This document shows positions 26,738-34,928 of a stretch of 64,000 nt of DNA, piece after piece (position 1 is the stretch's first letter; each line of letters starts with the position of its first letter). A model generated the notes under the pieces. It saw nothing but the letters and a program-made list of their open reading frames with translations. It made no database searches and was not told where the DNA came from. A program made the translations under genes and the position numbers. Source of the stretch: Microlunatus parietis (GTDB lineage: Bacteria > Actinomycetota > Actinomycetes > Propionibacteriales > Propionibacteriaceae); the NCBI RefSeq assembly GCF_013407955.1, contig NZ_JACCBU010000001.1:3038001-3102000 (forward strand). Reading direction: 5' to 3'.

Positions 26738-28040
26738 TCTCGACGCTGGTCCCCGGAGCGTAGAACCGGATCGCCGCGATCAAGCCGTCGGCGCTGGTGA
26801 TCCGGATGTCGTTGATCTTGGTCACCTGATCACCGGCCTGCAGCCCGGCCCGGTCCGCGGCGCTGCCCGGCGCGACGCTCTGCAGCGGCACGCCGTTCGG
26901 ATCCTCCGCCTGCTGCTGGCTGCCGACGCCCGCGACGGTGACGCCGAGGCTGGCGTCGACCGAGCGGCCTTCCTTGATCAACTCGGCGGCGACCCTGGTG
27001 GCCACGTCGGACGGGATGGCGAAGCCGATCCCGATGCTGCCCGCCTCGCTGTCGTTGGAACCGGTGGCGATCGCGGAGTTGATCCCGACGACGGCCCCGT
27101 TCAGGTCGACCAGCGGTCCGCCGGAGTTGCCGTGGTTGATCGCGGCGTCGGTCTGCAGCGCGAGGTAGACCGCCTCGCCGGTGTCGCCGGAGCGGACCGG
27201 GCGCGCCGTGTTGGACACGATTCCGCTGGTCACCGACTCCGACAGCCCGAGCGGGGCGCCGACCGCGACGACGGACTGCCCGACCTTGACGTTCGAGGAC
27301 GAGGAGAACGTCGCCGGCACCAGGCCCTCGACGCCGTCGACCTTGATCACCGCAAGATCGTTGTTCGGCGAGGTGCCGATCACCTTCGCGTCGACCACGC
27401 GGCCGTCGGGCAGCGTGACCTGCACCGTGCCGCCCTGACCGACGCCGGAGACCACATGATCATTGGTGAGGATGTGCCCCTCGGTGTCCAGCACCACGCC
27501 GGTCCCGCCTACCGTGCCCTGCCGGGTCTGCGCGTTGATCGTCACCACCGACTGGCTGATCTTCTCCGCCGCCGCGGTGATCGAACCGTCCAACTTCGGG
27601 CTGTCCGCAGCCGGCAGCGTGCTCACCCGGATCGGTGAGGTGATCGCGCCACCGGCGGTCGCGGCGGCATAGCTGCCGATGCCGGCCCCGGCGCCGATCA
27701 CCGCGGAGAGCATGGCCGCGACGAGCACCACGGCGGCTTTCGGCCGGGCCTTCTTCGGCGCGTACGTGGTCACCGGCGACACTCCCGGCGGTGCCGGGAA
27801 GTCGGCCGCGGTGGTGGGGCCGGGGGTGGGCGCGCCGGGCGGCTGATAGCCGAACGGCGGCGTGTTCAGGTGGGTCGGCTGCGGACCCTGGTTCGGTGCG
27901 CTCGGCCGGCCCGGGTGGTGGGCCTGGCTCTGCTCGTGCGGCCGGCCCAGCTCGTGAGCCTGGCCCTGATCGTGCTGGGGCGGTCCCCAGGGCTGAGCGG
28001 GTTGTCCCGGCGCTCCGCCATCCTTGTCGTGGCTGTCCAT
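26676..28040 (-). CDS. HtrA/DegP-like membrane serine protease with PDZ domain
   Basis: 454 residues: a Gln/Pro/His-rich cytoplasmic N-terminus (about 1-95), one transmembrane helix (101-128), a trypsin-like domain and a C-terminal PDZ domain (about 355-445). The catalytic triad is His195 (TNDHVV), Asp228 (NNDLAV) and Ser306 (GNSGGPL). It would act outside the membrane in envelope protein quality control, like mycobacterial HtrA/PepD. The N-terminal region repeats PHEQ/QAHE-like His-Gln motifs. It should not be confused with MarP (Rv3671c), which has four N-terminal helices and no PDZ. Confidence 0.93.
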   Translation of the reverse strand: MDSHDKDGGAPGQPAQPWGPPQHDQGQAHELGRPHEQSQAHHPGRPSAPNQGPQPTHLNTPPFGYQPPGAPTPGPTTAADFPAPPGVSPVTTYAPKKARPKAAVVLVAAMLSAVIGAGAGIGSYAAATAGGAITSPIRVSTLPAADSPKLDGSITAAAEKISQSVVTINAQTRQGTVGGTGVVLDTEGHILTNDHVVSGVGQGGTVQVTLPDGRVVDAKVIGTSPNNDLAVIKVDGVEGLVPATFSSSSNVKVGQSVVAVGAPLGLSESVTSGIVSNTARPVRSGDTGEAVYLALQTDAAINHGNSGGPLVDLNGAVVGINSAIATGSNDSEAGSIGIGFAIPSDVATRVAAELIKEGRSVDASLGVTVAGVGSQQQAEDPNGVPLQSVAPGSAADRAGLQAGDQVTKINDIRITSADGLIAAIRFYAPGTSVEITYQRDGQTHTAQVTLGSAQ

Positions 28041-28110
28041 GACTCGACCGTCTCTCCGCTCCCTGTGCCTTCGCTGTGGCCGGCGAATGAGAGCGGTAAG
28101 AGGTCGGGAA

Positions 28111-28554
28111 TCAGGAGCGCGGGCCGGTCTGGCTCCGGCCGGTGACGACCAGTTCCTTGATGCTGTGCAGACAGGCGGTCCAGCCCAGCGAGCAGGCGTC
28201 GTAGCACTCGACGGCCGGCAGCAGCCCCTCGTGGGCGAGCCGCAGGGTGGTTCCGTCGGCGCCGTGGGCGAGGTCGAAGATCACCCTGGTGCCGGTCCAC
28301 TCGTCATGATCATCGACGAAGTTCAGGTACGAGTCGACCACCTGCCACACCATCCGCCGCCCGGGGACGGCCTCGGTCACCCGGAACCTGGCGTGCCGGA
28401 TCCCTTCGTCGGAGAAGACGAACTCGTCGCCCACCGCGCCGGAGTCGCCGACGATCTGCTCGCTCCACCAATCTCGCACCCGGGTGACGGCGGCGTAGAC
28501 CTGCTCGGGCGGCTGCGGGACGGTGAACTCGACGCTGAAGCTTGCGGTGTTCAT
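28111..28554 (-). CDS. SRPBCC (AHSA1/START-like) family protein
   Basis: A 147-residue single-domain protein opening with FSVEFTVPQPPEQVYAAVTRVRDWWSE and closing with LRLAHEGLLPAVECYDACSLGWTACLHSIKELV, the typical AHSA1-like ends. It has a hydrophobic ligand cavity fold and unknown ligand. I start at ATG 28554, which has AAAGGAA 7 bases upstream; the frame runs 31 codons further with no ribosome site. It lies 70 bases upstream of the protease gene on the same strand. Confidence 0.85.
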   Translation of the reverse strand: MNTASFSVEFTVPQPPEQVYAAVTRVRDWWSEQIVGDSGAVGDEFVFSDEGIRHARFRVTEAVPGRRMVWQVVDSYLNFVDDHDEWTGTRVIFDLAHGADGTTLRLAHEGLLPAVECYDACSLGWTACLHSIKELVVTGRSQTGPRS

Positions 28555-28640
28555 GATCAGTTCCTTTCGGTCCGTGATTCCTGCTTGATGCCCCACCGAC
28601 GAACGGGACCGGCCGCGGATCGACACCGGGCGAAATCCGG

Positions 28641-28669
28641 TTGACATCCGGCGGCGGACGGGCTGAACT
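28641..28669 (+). promoter_or_regulatory. Possible promoter of the ribosomal protection gene
   Basis: TTGACA (28641-28646) and TGAACT (28664-28669) are separated by 17 bases, upstream of the leader ORF and the tet-like gene. The -35 matches the consensus fully and the -10 weakly. Confidence 0.45.
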
Positions 28670-28715
28670 CGGGCCAGACATCGGCCCCGGTGGCCGCCGA
28701 GCGAGAGGACCAGTC

Positions 28716-28805
28716 ATGCGCGAACTCGTGTTCCCGACCACCGTCTCTGCGAACCCGAGGACCGATGCACCGCTCAGCCACCAGCAAGGCCGCCGCAGCA
28801 CCTGA
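28716..28805 (+). CDS. Short upstream ORF / possible leader peptide (29 aa)
   Basis: ATG 28716, preceded by GAGAGG 7 bases upstream, opens a 29-codon frame (MRELVFPTTVSANPR at its start, ending GRRST) that stops at 28805, 41 bases inside the ribosomal protection gene and in a different frame. Leader peptides control tet(M) and many antibiotic-responsive genes by ribosome stalling. This one may do so or may simply couple translation. It is too short for confident gene calling. Confidence 0.45.
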   Translation: MRELVFPTTVSANPRTDAPLSHQQGRRST

Positions 28806-30750
28806 TCATTCGCCGGCCGGCACCCGTCGCTGGCTCAATCTCGGCGTCCTGGCCCACGTCGACGCCGGCAAGACCAGCCTGACCGAGGCGCTGCTGCATG
28901 CCGGCGGCGCCCTTGATCAACTCGGCCGGGTCGACGACGGCACGACCCAGACCGACACGCTCGCCCTGGAACGGCGGCGCGGCATCACGATCCGTACCGC
29001 CGTGGCCAGCTTCGCCGTCGGCGACGTGACGGTGAACCTCGTCGACACGCCGGGCCACCCCGACTTCATCGCCGAGGTGGACCGGTCGCTCGCCGTGCTC
29101 GACGGGGCGATCCTCGTGCTGTCCGCCGTCGAAGGCGTCCAGGCGCAGACGATCGTGCTCTACCGGGCGCTGCGCCGGCTCGGCGTCCCGGTCGTCTTCA
29201 TGATCAACAAGATCGACCGGAGCGGCGCCGACCCGGACCGGGTGATCGCCGCGATCCGGCGCCGGCTCACCCCGTCGGTGATACCCCTGGGAACGGTGCG
29301 GGACCCGGGCACCCCGACCGCCGCCCCGGTGCCGCTGGACTTCGACGATCCCGGCACCGCCGAGGCCGTCACCGTCCGGCTGGCCGATCACGACGATGCC
29401 GTGCTGCAGTCCTGGGTCGATCATGGCCGACTGCTCGACCCGGCCGGGTTCACGGCGGCGCTGGGCCGGTTGACCCGCCGCGGCGTCTGTCAGCCGCTGA
29501 CCTACGGGTCGGCCGTGACCGGCGCCGGCGTCGCCGAGTTGAACACCATCGTCACCGAGCTGATGCCGGCCGAGACGGCCGATCCCGCCGGGCCGGTGTC
29601 GGGTCAGGTGTTCAAGATCGAACGCGACGACTCCGGCGACCGGGTCTGCTCGGTACGGATCCGGACCGGCACCCTGTCCGTCCGCGATCCGGTGCCCGTC
29701 GGCACCGAGGAGGCCGGGCGGGTCACCCGGCTGGAGGTGTTCGAGCCCGGCGGCCCGGCCCATCGTGATCGAGCCGTGGCCGGGCAGATCGCCCGCGTAC
29801 ACGGCCTCGGCAAGGCCCGGCTGGGCGACCGGCTCGGCGCCGCACCCGCCGGACTGCCGGAGCTGAACTTCCCGCCGCCGGCGCTGGAGACCACGATCAT
29901 CGCCCGGAACCGTGATCAACAGCACACCCTGCATGTCGCGCTGAGCGAGCTCGGCGACCGCGACCCGCTGATCCGGCTGCGCACCGATGATCAAGGAGCG
30001 TCCCGGATCTCGATCTACGGCGAGGTCCAGCAGCAGGTGATCGCCGACACGCTGCTGCTGGAGCACGGGATCGAGGTCGATTTCCATTCCACGACGGTGA
30101 TCTGCGTCGAGCGTCCGGCCGGGATCGGCCGGGCCGTGCTGCGGATGGGCGATCCTGATCACCTGTTCGGCTACACGTTCGGCGTCACGGTCGAGCCGCA
30201 CCGGCCCGGCGCCGGACTGGAGTTGATCTTGGACGTGCCGCGGTCACAGGTGCCGATGCACGTGTACTCGACCGTCGACGCGTTCCGGGAGGCGCTGGCC
30301 CGCTACGTCGAGCTGCCGCTCGGCGCCGGGCCGTACGGCTGGCGGGTCACCGACCTCAGGCTCACCGTCACCGAGAGCGACTTCATCCCGCCCGGCCCGT
30401 CGACGACCCACGTCAAGCACACTGTGGAACAGGTCGTCGCCGAGGCGGTCCGGCAGGCCGGCACGATCGTCTGCGAGCCGGTCGACCGGTTCACGCTGGA
30501 GGCTCCGGTGGACGCGATCTCCGGCACCCTGGCGCTGATCGGGCGGCACCGCGGGGTGCCGGGCACACCCATGATCAACGGCGCGCTCGCCGTGATCACC
30601 GGCACGATTCCGACGGCCGCACTGGATCCGATCCGCCGCAACCTGCACAACGCGACGCACGGCGAGGGATTGCTGGAGTCCCGCCTCGACCACTACACCC
30701 CCACCCATTCCGCCGACCGGTCACCAAAGCCGGCGTGGCGCCTGTCCTGA
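28765..30750 (+). CDS. TetM/OtrA-like ribosomal protection GTPase
   Basis: A 661-residue EF-G-like GTPase of the tetracycline ribosomal protection type. G1 AHVDAGKT is at 30-37, switch II DTPGH at 94-98 and NKID at 148-151. Switch I is followed by ERRRGITIRTA, as in Tet(M). Length is below EF-G and typical of Tet(M)/Otr(A). Such proteins dislodge tetracycline from the 30S A site; chromosomal actinobacterial homologues are often of unproven resistance. ATG 28765 has GAGG 6 bases upstream. The stop codon lies inside a dispersed repeat. Confidence 0.88.
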   Translation: MHRSATSKAAAAPDHSPAGTRRWLNLGVLAHVDAGKTSLTEALLHAGGALDQLGRVDDGTTQTDTLALERRRGITIRTAVASFAVGDVTVNLVDTPGHPDFIAEVDRSLAVLDGAILVLSAVEGVQAQTIVLYRALRRLGVPVVFMINKIDRSGADPDRVIAAIRRRLTPSVIPLGTVRDPGTPTAAPVPLDFDDPGTAEAVTVRLADHDDAVLQSWVDHGRLLDPAGFTAALGRLTRRGVCQPLTYGSAVTGAGVAELNTIVTELMPAETADPAGPVSGQVFKIERDDSGDRVCSVRIRTGTLSVRDPVPVGTEEAGRVTRLEVFEPGGPAHRDRAVAGQIARVHGLGKARLGDRLGAAPAGLPELNFPPPALETTIIARNRDQQHTLHVALSELGDRDPLIRLRTDDQGASRISIYGEVQQQVIADTLLLEHGIEVDFHSTTVICVERPAGIGRAVLRMGDPDHLFGYTFGVTVEPHRPGAGLELILDVPRSQVPMHVYSTVDAFREALARYVELPLGAGPYGWRVTDLRLTVTESDFIPPGPSTTHVKHTVEQVVAEAVRQAGTIVCEPVDRFTLEAPVDAISGTLALIGRHRGVPGTPMINGALAVITGTIPTAALDPIRRNLHNATHGEGLLESRLDHYTPTHSADRSPKPAWRLS

Positions 30751-30763
30751 GCCTGTCGAAGGG
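30744..30763. repeat. Dispersed palindromic repeat unit, copy 1
   Basis: GTCCTGAGCCTGTCGAAGGG; the TGA inside it ends the ribosomal protection gene. Related copies are at 34831-34871, with a degenerate inverted copy at 34893-34913. It resembles the CTTCGACAAGCTCAGG element seen scattered between genes in many high-GC genomes. Confidence 0.7.
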
Positions 30764-30828
30764 ACGGCGTGTTGTCGGACGCGAGCTGGACCGACAGCAC
30801 CCGGGCTTGATCAACGAACGCTCAGGAA

Positions 30829-31242
30829 TCAGTCGGCCAGGTCGGCGAGGGCCTTCCGGGCCGCCTCGAGCTCGGCCTCCAGGGCAGCCACCTTGGCGGC
30901 CTGCTGCTCCCGGGCGGCCTCGATGACCTCGTCGATCGGGGTCGCGAGGTCCTCGTGGAGCTCCTTGGCGGCCCGGGAGACCGCCGCCGCGGCTACGGCG
31001 AGGTCGCGGGCCAGGTAGGACGATCCGTGCTTCAGGTCGGCGTGCCACTCGCCGTCGGCAGTGCCGGTGACGGTGAGCGTCAACTCGAGCGTCTTGGTCC
31101 GCTTCGCGCCGGGCTTGCGGCCCGGAGCCTTCTTGGGACGGTCAAGCGGCTTCACCTCGGCAACGGCCGGGACCGGGGCGTCGAGGGACGGGAGCTCGAC
31201 GTCGGTGGCCGGCGCTTCGGGTGCCAGGGTGTCTACAGTCAT
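30829..31242 (-). CDS. Hypothetical Lys/Ala-rich protein with C-terminal coiled coil
   Basis: A 137-residue cytoplasmic protein. A Pro/Val-rich N-terminus is followed by a basic linker (DRPKKAPGRKPGAKRTK), a beta-like core (LELTLTVTGTADGEWHADLKHG), then a long Ala/Glu helix likely to form a coiled coil (about 80-137). I start at ATG 31242, preceded by GAAGGAGAG. It is divergent from the sigma factor gene. I do not recognise the family. Confidence 0.65.
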   Translation of the reverse strand: MTVDTLAPEAPATDVELPSLDAPVPAVAEVKPLDRPKKAPGRKPGAKRTKTLELTLTVTGTADGEWHADLKHGSSYLARDLAVAAAAVSRAAKELHEDLATPIDEVIEAAREQQAAKVAALEAELEAARKALADLAD

Positions 31243-31369
31243 CGTACGGCGCTCTCCTTCTGAAGGTCGCCCGCCGGGAGCAGGCGGTGGGGAAGTCATC
31301 ATTAGAATGCATGTTCGACTTGCGGCTCAACTCGACACGCCGCGCGCGACACCTGCAAGACTCCGGACC

Positions 31370-32359
31370 ATGGAGTTGCTGGCGGCCGCGCGGGCCGGCG
31401 ACGAGGACGCGTTCGGAGCCCTCGTGCTGCCGTACCGCCGGGAACTGACGGCGCACTGTTACCGGATCCTCGGCTCGGCCCAGGACGCCGAGGACGCGGT
31501 GCAGGAGACGTTGCTCGCGGCGTGGCGCGGGCTGGCCGGGTTCCAGGAGCGCAGCTCGCTGCGCACCTGGCTGCACCGGATCGCCACCCACTGCGCGCTC
31601 CGGCTGGCCAAGTCCAAGCCGGCCCGGCTGCTGTCCTGGGATCACGGTCCCGCCCGCCGGCCGGGCGAGGACCTGGGCAGCCCGGTCGAGGGCGACGTCT
31701 GGGTCGAGCCGTTGCCGACCGAGACCGACCATCCGGAGCGGGTACGGGAGCGACGCGAGCACATCGGCCTCGCCTACGTCGCCGCGCTGCAACGGCTGCC
31801 GCCCAACCAGCGGGCCGTCCTGATCCTGCGCGACGTGCTCGGCTACCCGGCCGCCGAGGTCGCCGGGTTGCTGGACACCACCCCGGCCTCGGTGAACAGC
31901 GCCCTCCAGCGGGCCCACGCCACGCTGGCCGACACCACGCTGCCGTTGGACCAGGTCGCGACGCCGAAGGGCAAGGAGCGGAGCATCGTCGCCGCGTTCG
32001 TGACGGCCTTCGACGCCGGCGACGTCTCGGGCATCGTCGACCTGCTGGCCGAACAGGCCCGCTTCACCATGCCGCCGCTGCCGGCCTGGCTCGACGGCAA
32101 GGACGACGTGATCGCGTTCCTGACCGAGCGCGTCTTCGCGCTCGACTGGCGGGCTCGGCCGGCCCGGTTCAACGACCAGCCGTCGCTGGCCTGCTACCAA
32201 CCGGCCGACGACGGCACCCTGGAACTGGCCGCGGTGCTGGTGCTGGACCTCGACGGCGACCGGGTGACCTGGCTGGCCTCGTTCATCGGGCCCGACCTGC
32301 TGGCCCGGATCCCGCTGCCGCAACGGATCGCCGCGAACGAGTTCGGCGATCACCGATGA
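31370..32359 (+). CDS. ECF sigma factor with C-terminal SnoaL-like domain (SigJ/ECF41-like)
   Basis: 329 residues: region 2 (GALVLPYRRELTAHCYRILGSAQDAEDAVQETLLAAW, then TWLHRIATHCALR), region 4 (LPPNQRAVLILRDVLGYPAAEVAGLLDTTPASVNSAL) and a C-terminal NTF2/SnoaL-like extension (about 205-320) that in this group regulates the sigma factor in place of an anti-sigma protein. I start at ATG 31370; ATG 31307 is in frame. The usual carboxymuconolactone decarboxylase-type partner is absent; a DHFR-like reductase follows after 67 bases. Confidence 0.9.
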   Translation: MELLAAARAGDEDAFGALVLPYRRELTAHCYRILGSAQDAEDAVQETLLAAWRGLAGFQERSSLRTWLHRIATHCALRLAKSKPARLLSWDHGPARRPGEDLGSPVEGDVWVEPLPTETDHPERVRERREHIGLAYVAALQRLPPNQRAVLILRDVLGYPAAEVAGLLDTTPASVNSALQRAHATLADTTLPLDQVATPKGKERSIVAAFVTAFDAGDVSGIVDLLAEQARFTMPPLPAWLDGKDDVIAFLTERVFALDWRARPARFNDQPSLACYQPADDGTLELAAVLVLDLDGDRVTWLASFIGPDLLARIPLPQRIAANEFGDHR

Positions 32360-32426
32360 ATCCGCGCCGCCCGGTGTCTCGATACAAGGGAGAAGGTCAT
32401 TTCACCCGAGGCAAGGAGTCACCGTC

Positions 32427-33026
32427 ATGAGCAAGGTCATCGTCTGCAACATGGTCTCCCTGGACGGCTACTTCGCCGGTCCGGACGGGAACCCGCCGCT
32501 GGCCGCGATGGATGCGTTCTTCGACGCGTACAACCTGGAGCGGATCACCGCCGCGGACGCGGTGTTGCTCGGCAGGACCTCGTACCAGGGGTTCGGCGAC
32601 TACTGGCCCCGGATCGCCGACGCGCCCGACGATCCGGCGGACCGATCGCTGGACGAGGTCAACCGTGGCATCAGCCGGCGCTGGAACGAGGCCCCGAAGG
32701 CCGTCGTCACCGACAGCTACCGGGTGCCCGACGATCATCCCTGGCGGGACACCACCACGGTCGTGCCGCGGGACGGCGTCGCGGCCTGGATCGCCTCGGT
32801 GACTGAGTCCGGCGCCGACGAGATCGTGATCTTCGGCAGCCACGTGCTGTGGAACGCGCTGCTGGCCCAGGGTCTGGTCGACGAGCTGCACCTGATGGTC
32901 GCGCCGATCACGTACGGCAGCGGCACCCCGGCCTTCGCGTCGCCGGCCACGTTCACCCTGGCCGAGACCCGGACCCAGCCGGGCTCGGCCAACACCCTGC
33001 TGGTCTACACGACGCCGTCACCGTGA
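32427..33026 (+). CDS. Dihydrofolate reductase/RibD C-terminal-like reductase
   Basis: A 199-residue DHFR-fold protein of the RibD-C group: MSKVIVCNMVSLDGYFAGPDG at the N-terminus, LLGRTSYQGF, and IVIFGSHVLWNALLAQGLVDELHLMVAPI. These are NADPH-dependent reductases of unknown substrate, very often placed near ECF sigma genes in actinobacteria. AAGGAG precedes the ATG by 9 bases. It is probably co-transcribed with the sigma factor. Confidence 0.87.
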   Translation: MSKVIVCNMVSLDGYFAGPDGNPPLAAMDAFFDAYNLERITAADAVLLGRTSYQGFGDYWPRIADAPDDPADRSLDEVNRGISRRWNEAPKAVVTDSYRVPDDHPWRDTTTVVPRDGVAAWIASVTESGADEIVIFGSHVLWNALLAQGLVDELHLMVAPITYGSGTPAFASPATFTLAETRTQPGSANTLLVYTTPSP

Positions 33027-33307
33027 ACCAGCGCCCTGAGTTGATCTTGATCGGCCCGCCAGGCCGTCAGCGCCGCGTGCCGGAACTTGACCTCGGCCTC
33101 CAGCGCCCGGCGGTGCGCCGACAGCGCCGCCACCTTCCGCAGCGCCTGCGCCTCGCTCTCGATCGTCGCGACCCCGCGGGGTGAGCCGGCCAGTTGGATC
33201 GCACGACTCACTTGACGAAGCTCGTCCTCCAACTCCGCCAGCGAACTGCCCGAGAAGTCGGGCTCCCTGCCACGATCCACAGCCGTCCCCACTGAAATCG
33301 AGGTCAT
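33005..33307 (-). CDS. Hypothetical helical protein
   Basis: A 100-residue, mostly helical protein (SLAELEDELRQVSRAIQL, then LRKVAALSAHRRALEAEVKFRHAALTAWRADQDQLRALV). ATG start. It overlaps the end of the convergent reductase gene by 22 bases. No family is recognised; codon composition looks like a real gene but there is no other support. Confidence 0.5.
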   Translation of the reverse strand: MTSISVGTAVDRGREPDFSGSSLAELEDELRQVSRAIQLAGSPRGVATIESEAQALRKVAALSAHRRALEAEVKFRHAALTAWRADQDQLRALVHGDGVV

Positions 33308-33345
33308 CGCACCACAACCACTATCGGGCCTAGGTGTCGCACAGG

Positions 33346-34143
33346 TTACGAATGGGTCGGATTCGCGGAGGACCGGCCGGATTCTCCGGTCCGCGATGCG
33401 AGATAGGCCAGCTGGGCCGCGACCGAGAGCTCGGCCGCGGGCCGAACCGCCTCATCGATCTCGGTGTACACCGCCCGGACCACCTCGGCCGGGGTCCGCG
33501 CGCCTGCGGCGACGGCGGCCCGGACCTGGTCCAGCCGCTCCAGCCGATGCTCCCGGTAGTACGCCAGCACGCCAGCCGGGTCGGTCACGACCGGCCCGTG
33601 GCCGGGCAGGATCTCGGCGATCGCCTGCTCCCGGACCAGCGTGATCATGGTGTCCAGCGACGCCAGGTAGGAACCGACGTCGCCGTCCGGGTGCATGATC
33701 ACCGTCGTTCCGCGGCCGAGCACCATGTCGCCGGTGGCCAGCCGGTTCACGCCGTCCTCGCCGTTGATCACGATCGAGTACGAGTCGCTGGTGTGCCCGG
33801 GCGTCGCGAGCGGCCGCAGGTCGGCCCCCGGCACCGCGATCCGCTCGCCGTCGACCAGGCCCCGCTCCCCCACCCGGACCGCCGGATCGGCGGCGAGCAC
33901 GTCGCAGCCGGCCCACCGGGCCAGCGTCGGGGCACCGGCGCAATGATCGAGATGCCGGTGGGTGACGATGATCATCGCGATCTCGCCGGCGGCGTCCAGC
34001 ACCCGGCGCAGATGACGCTCGTCGTCCGGCCCGGGGTCGATCACCACGACCGGGCCGCGGGCCGGATCGCCGACCATGATCGTGTTCGTTCCGTCCAGGG
34101 TCATCGGCCCGGGATTGTCCGCCCGGAAGATCGCCACGCTCAC
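33346..34143 (-). CDS. MBL-fold metallohydrolase (LACTB2/Rv3677c-like)
   Basis: A 265-residue metallo-beta-lactamase-fold hydrolase with THRHLDHCAG (His62, His64, Asp66, His67), TPGHTSDSY, ATGDMVLG and LPGHGPVV, the full set of metal ligands, plus a C-terminal winged-helix-like region as in LACTB2 endoribonuclease relatives. It corresponds by position to Rv3677c beside crp. It starts at GTG, one base after the stop of the Nudix gene, with GGAAGGG upstream. Confidence 0.9.
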   Translation of the reverse strand: MSVAIFRADNPGPMTLDGTNTIMVGDPARGPVVVIDPGPDDERHLRRVLDAAGEIAMIIVTHRHLDHCAGAPTLARWAGCDVLAADPAVRVGERGLVDGERIAVPGADLRPLATPGHTSDSYSIVINGEDGVNRLATGDMVLGRGTTVIMHPDGDVGSYLASLDTMITLVREQAIAEILPGHGPVVTDPAGVLAYYREHRLERLDQVRAAVAAGARTPAEVVRAVYTEIDEAVRPAAELSVAAQLAYLASRTGESGRSSANPTHS

Positions 34144-34144
34144 G

Positions 34145-34804
34145 TCAATCCCTTCCTGGATAGCGGAACAGCCAGCGATCGCCGACCCGCTCCGGCACCG
34201 GCAGCACCGGCTCGACGACCCGGTCCGCGGCGGCGGCCAGCACGGCCGCGACCGAACCCAGGCCGGCCAGCTCGACCAAGATCGACAGGGTCGGCGGCAT
34301 CAGCCCCAGGGCGCCGGCCCGGTGCGCGGCCAGCGTCTCCGCCGGAGTCGCCCAGTCCGCCGCCGAGGCCTCGCCGGACACGTCGGCCGGCTCTTGATCT
34401 TCGGGGACCACAGCAAGGAAGAACCAGGTGTCGTAGCGGCGCGGCTCGACCTCCGGCGTGACCCAGTGCGCCCACGGGGCCAGGTCGCCCGGCGGCAGCC
34501 GGACCCCGGTCTCCTCCTGCAGCTCCCGTACCGCGCAGGCCAGCACCGGATCGCCCGGTTGATCATGATCGGCGGGGTCGACACCGCCGCCCGGGAACGC
34601 CACCATCGACGCGGCGAACGCCATCCGGGCGTGCCGGTGCATCAGGTAGACCTCGAGGGCCCGGCCGGACTCCCGGATCAAGATCACGCTCGCACTGGGC
34701 CGCGGTGGCACCGGTGTCCCGGTGAAGCTCAGCGCCCGCTCGACCACCGCGTCCGGCACCGGCACGATGATCCGGCCCAGCACGTCGAGCGAGTGACTGA
34801 CCAT
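34145..34804 (-). CDS. Nudix hydrolase
   Basis: About 219 residues. The Nudix box is GGGVDPADHDQPGDPVLACAVRELQEETGV, with a longer than usual insert before REL-EE, as in NUDT19-like proteins. An upstream part, IRESGRALEVYLMHRHARMAFAASMVAFPGG, has the NUDT19-type MxRxxxMxFxxxxxVFPGG form, a group that includes CoA diphosphatases. I start at ATG 34804 (GTG 34816 possible). It is co-transcribed with the MBL gene. The conserved block thus has two Nudix genes in this organism. Confidence 0.85.
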   Translation of the reverse strand: MVSHSLDVLGRIIVPVPDAVVERALSFTGTPVPPRPSASVILIRESGRALEVYLMHRHARMAFAASMVAFPGGGVDPADHDQPGDPVLACAVRELQEETGVRLPPGDLAPWAHWVTPEVEPRRYDTWFFLAVVPEDQEPADVSGEASAADWATPAETLAAHRAGALGLMPPTLSILVELAGLGSVAAVLAAAADRVVEPVLPVPERVGDRWLFRYPGRD

Positions 34805-34830
34805 GATCAACGCCACTCGGTGGCAACGCG

Positions 34831-34913
34831 CTCTGAGCCTGTCGAAGCGATGTCCTGAGCTTGTCGAAGGGTGCCAAGCCGGATCAGGCTTGCCCTTCCG
34901 CCTTGCTCAGGGA
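34831..34913. repeat. Cluster of dispersed palindromic repeat units
   Basis: Two direct copies, CTCTGAGCCTGTCGAAGCG (34831-34849) and GTCCTGAGCTTGTCGAAGGG (34852-34871), and a degenerate inverted copy CCCTTCCGCCTTGCTCAGGGA (34893-34913) fill the gap between the Nudix start and the RidA stop. As RNA, the direct and inverted copies could pair. Confidence 0.7.
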
Positions 34914-34928
34914 ACGACACGACAGTCC

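Noticed and set aside
26676..28040. MarP (Rv3671c) equivalent, given the nearby nth/crp genes
   Set aside because: The protein has a single helix and a PDZ domain, so it is HtrA-type; MarP has four N-terminal helices and lacks PDZ.
28765..30750. Elongation factor G
   Set aside because: Length, switch region and C-terminal part match Tet(M)/Otr(A)-type ribosomal protection proteins, and no rpsL/rpsG/tuf genes are near.
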